NCBI GenBank assembly: GCA_014380105.1
Contig: JACMKL010000275.1
Coordinates: 1-8,131 of the forward strand
DNA length: 8,131 nt
From: Candidatus Melainabacteria bacterium
GTDB lineage: Bacteria; Cyanobacteriota; Vampirovibrionia; Obscuribacterales; Obscuribacteraceae
Reading direction: 5' to 3'
Shown piece after piece: positions 7,230 through 8,131 of this stretch; position 1 is the stretch's first letter, and the number at the start of each line of letters is the position of its first letter. Below the pieces are notes generated by a model. It was not told where the DNA came from. It saw nothing but the letters and a program-made list of their open reading frames with translations, and searched no databases. Position numbers and translations under genes: made by a program.

Positions 7230-8131
7230 TTACTTGTTCCGTTTGGAAGACTTTTTCTTCTCGTAAAAACACTCAGGCAAGAGTAAAGGGTCAAAATCGT
7301 GAAACATTTCAGGAAACATACTCATATCAAAACCGGGGCTTTTTAACGCACTTAAATATGCCATAAAGCCATAAGGTCCCCCACAATCTTCTGGAGGACA
7401 AGCTCCCTTGCCTTTAATGAAAATCTCGCTTTCATCATACTCCGCTTCCGATAACACTTTCTCGACTTTTACTGAATGAAGCCAGTCATCACCAAAGTCG
7501 TATAAATATTCAAAGGTCGAGTTAATACCGAAATCGAAATTCCGCAAGGTATATTCTCGACTCTCTTTTACATTAGTGAATTCCGGATCTTTACTAAAAG
7601 TTAGTCTGCCAATGCGAAATTCATACAGATGTGAGTCGAACCAACCCATTGCGGTTTGAATAATATCATGAAGTTCTTCAAGCGAACAGTCGAGCGGGAC
7701 GACTACTCGTCTCCAAATCGCTGGTGTTACGCGCTTTAGAACAATTTTCAGCTGGTACGCCGCTGTAGATTGATCTACTACAGACTCTGAAACTCTCTTC
7801 GAGGAGGACTTATCTGCCGAAAACATTGGCACCACATTCGACACCACTCCACGGCTCTTCTGTTTGCCGAGCTTTCTGCCAGGAATTACTTTTCCATCGA
7901 TACCGTTCATCATGAAAGAAATATTTGACATCGCCTTCATAAAAAATCCAATGGCCTCCGGCGGACTTATACCGGTCTTTTCCAATGCTGAGAGTACGTC
8001 TTCTCTTAAGACTTCGGCCTCCTCATTCTGTCCGAGCGCAGCTAATAATGTACCAAGTTCCAAACCCGCCTGAATTCGCCTCGGATGCTGTGCGGAAAAG
8101 GATGAAGAAGCAATTGTGTTTGCCTTGCGCA
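7230..8131 (-). CDS. PRiA4_ORF3 (plasmid pRiA4b ORF-3-like) domain protein with TPR-like N-terminal segment, 5'-partial
   Basis: The family is common in bacteria; its biochemical role is not settled, and it is sometimes labelled TnpR-like from IS1096. Counting from the TTG at 8063, residues about 102-265 hold the PF07929 hallmarks in order: YQLKIVLKRVTPAIWRRVVV, then LHDIIQTAMGW, HLYEF, YDFGDDWLH and CPPEDCGGPYGF. A Lys-rich tail follows. Upstream, LLAALGQNEEAEVLREDVLS looks like a TPR helix pair, joined to the domain by a polar linker of about 45 residues (55-100). The TTG at 8063 is probably not the real start. It falls at the edge of the TPR-like helix, and the frame is open to the window edge with plausible sequence (AQHPRRIQAG directly before it). 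The true start is therefore outside the window. No transposase, IS end or inverted repeat is near. It precedes the 997-residue membrane gene on the same strand by about 30 bp. Domain call is confident; function is not. Confidence 0.9.
   Translation of the reverse strand, partial: RKANTIASSSFSAQHPRRIQAGLELGTLLAALGQNEEAEVLREDVLSALEKTGISPPEAIGFFMKAMSNISFMMNGIDGKVIPGRKLGKQKSRGVVSNVVPMFSADKSSSKRVSESVVDQSTAAYQLKIVLKRVTPAIWRRVVVPLDCSLEELHDIIQTAMGWFDSHLYEFRIGRLTFSKDPEFTNVKESREYTLRNFDFGINSTFEYLYDFGDDWLHSVKVEKVLSEAEYDESEIFIKGKGACPPEDCGGPYGFMAYLSALKSPGFDMSMFPEMFHDFDPLLLPECFYEKKKSSKRNK

Noticed and set aside
7230..8131. Mobile element suggested by the PRiA4_ORF3 (IS1096 TnpR-like) domain
   Set aside because: No transposase, terminal inverted repeat or target-site duplication is visible, and this domain is widespread in ordinary chromosomal genes.

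Overview
The window is almost entirely coding and holds five protein genes: two on the + strand and three on the - strand. I see no rRNA, tRNA, CRISPR array, transposase or complete mobile element. Base composition is moderate, in the mid-to-high 40s percent GC by eye. The three gene starts that can be fixed from in-frame upstream stops all have weak or absent Shine-Dalgarno motifs. TPR-rich membrane proteins, a huge orphan polytopic membrane protein and weak Shine-Dalgarno use would fit a non-photosynthetic cyanobacterial relative (Vampirovibrionia/Obscuribacterales type). This is a low-confidence inference, because no phylogenetic marker gene is present.

Layout, left to right. (1) About 1-1020 (+): a three-helix membrane protein with C-terminal TPRs; its true start may lie before the window. 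(2) 1054-2901 (-): a 615-residue protein whose C-terminal part matches the helicase-associated module found beside or fused to XPB/Ssl2-type helicases, but with no helicase motor. (3) 2902-3084: a divergent intergenic region, the only substantial non-coding stretch. (4) 3085-4209 (+): a second three-helix TPR protein, clearly a paralogue of gene 1. (5) 4206-7199 (-): a 997-residue protein with about 20 predicted membrane segments and a soluble C-terminal domain of about 155 residues. (6) 7230-8131 (-): the 3' part of a gene encoding a PRiA4_ORF3 (plasmid pRiA4b ORF-3-like, PF07929) domain behind a TPR-like segment; it runs off the right edge.

How the parts relate. The two TPR paralogues flank the helicase-associated gene and share an exact LPLWSQ motif just before the third membrane helix. 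By the positive-inside rule their TPR domains should face outside the cytoplasmic membrane. The last two genes are co-directional with a 29-30 bp gap and are probably co-transcribed, PRiA4_ORF3 gene first. Gene 4 and gene 5 converge so tightly that one CTAG provides both stop codons. No pathway links the five genes with certainty. The best candidates for something undescribed are the paired TPR membrane proteins and the giant membrane protein. Nothing here proves a new system.
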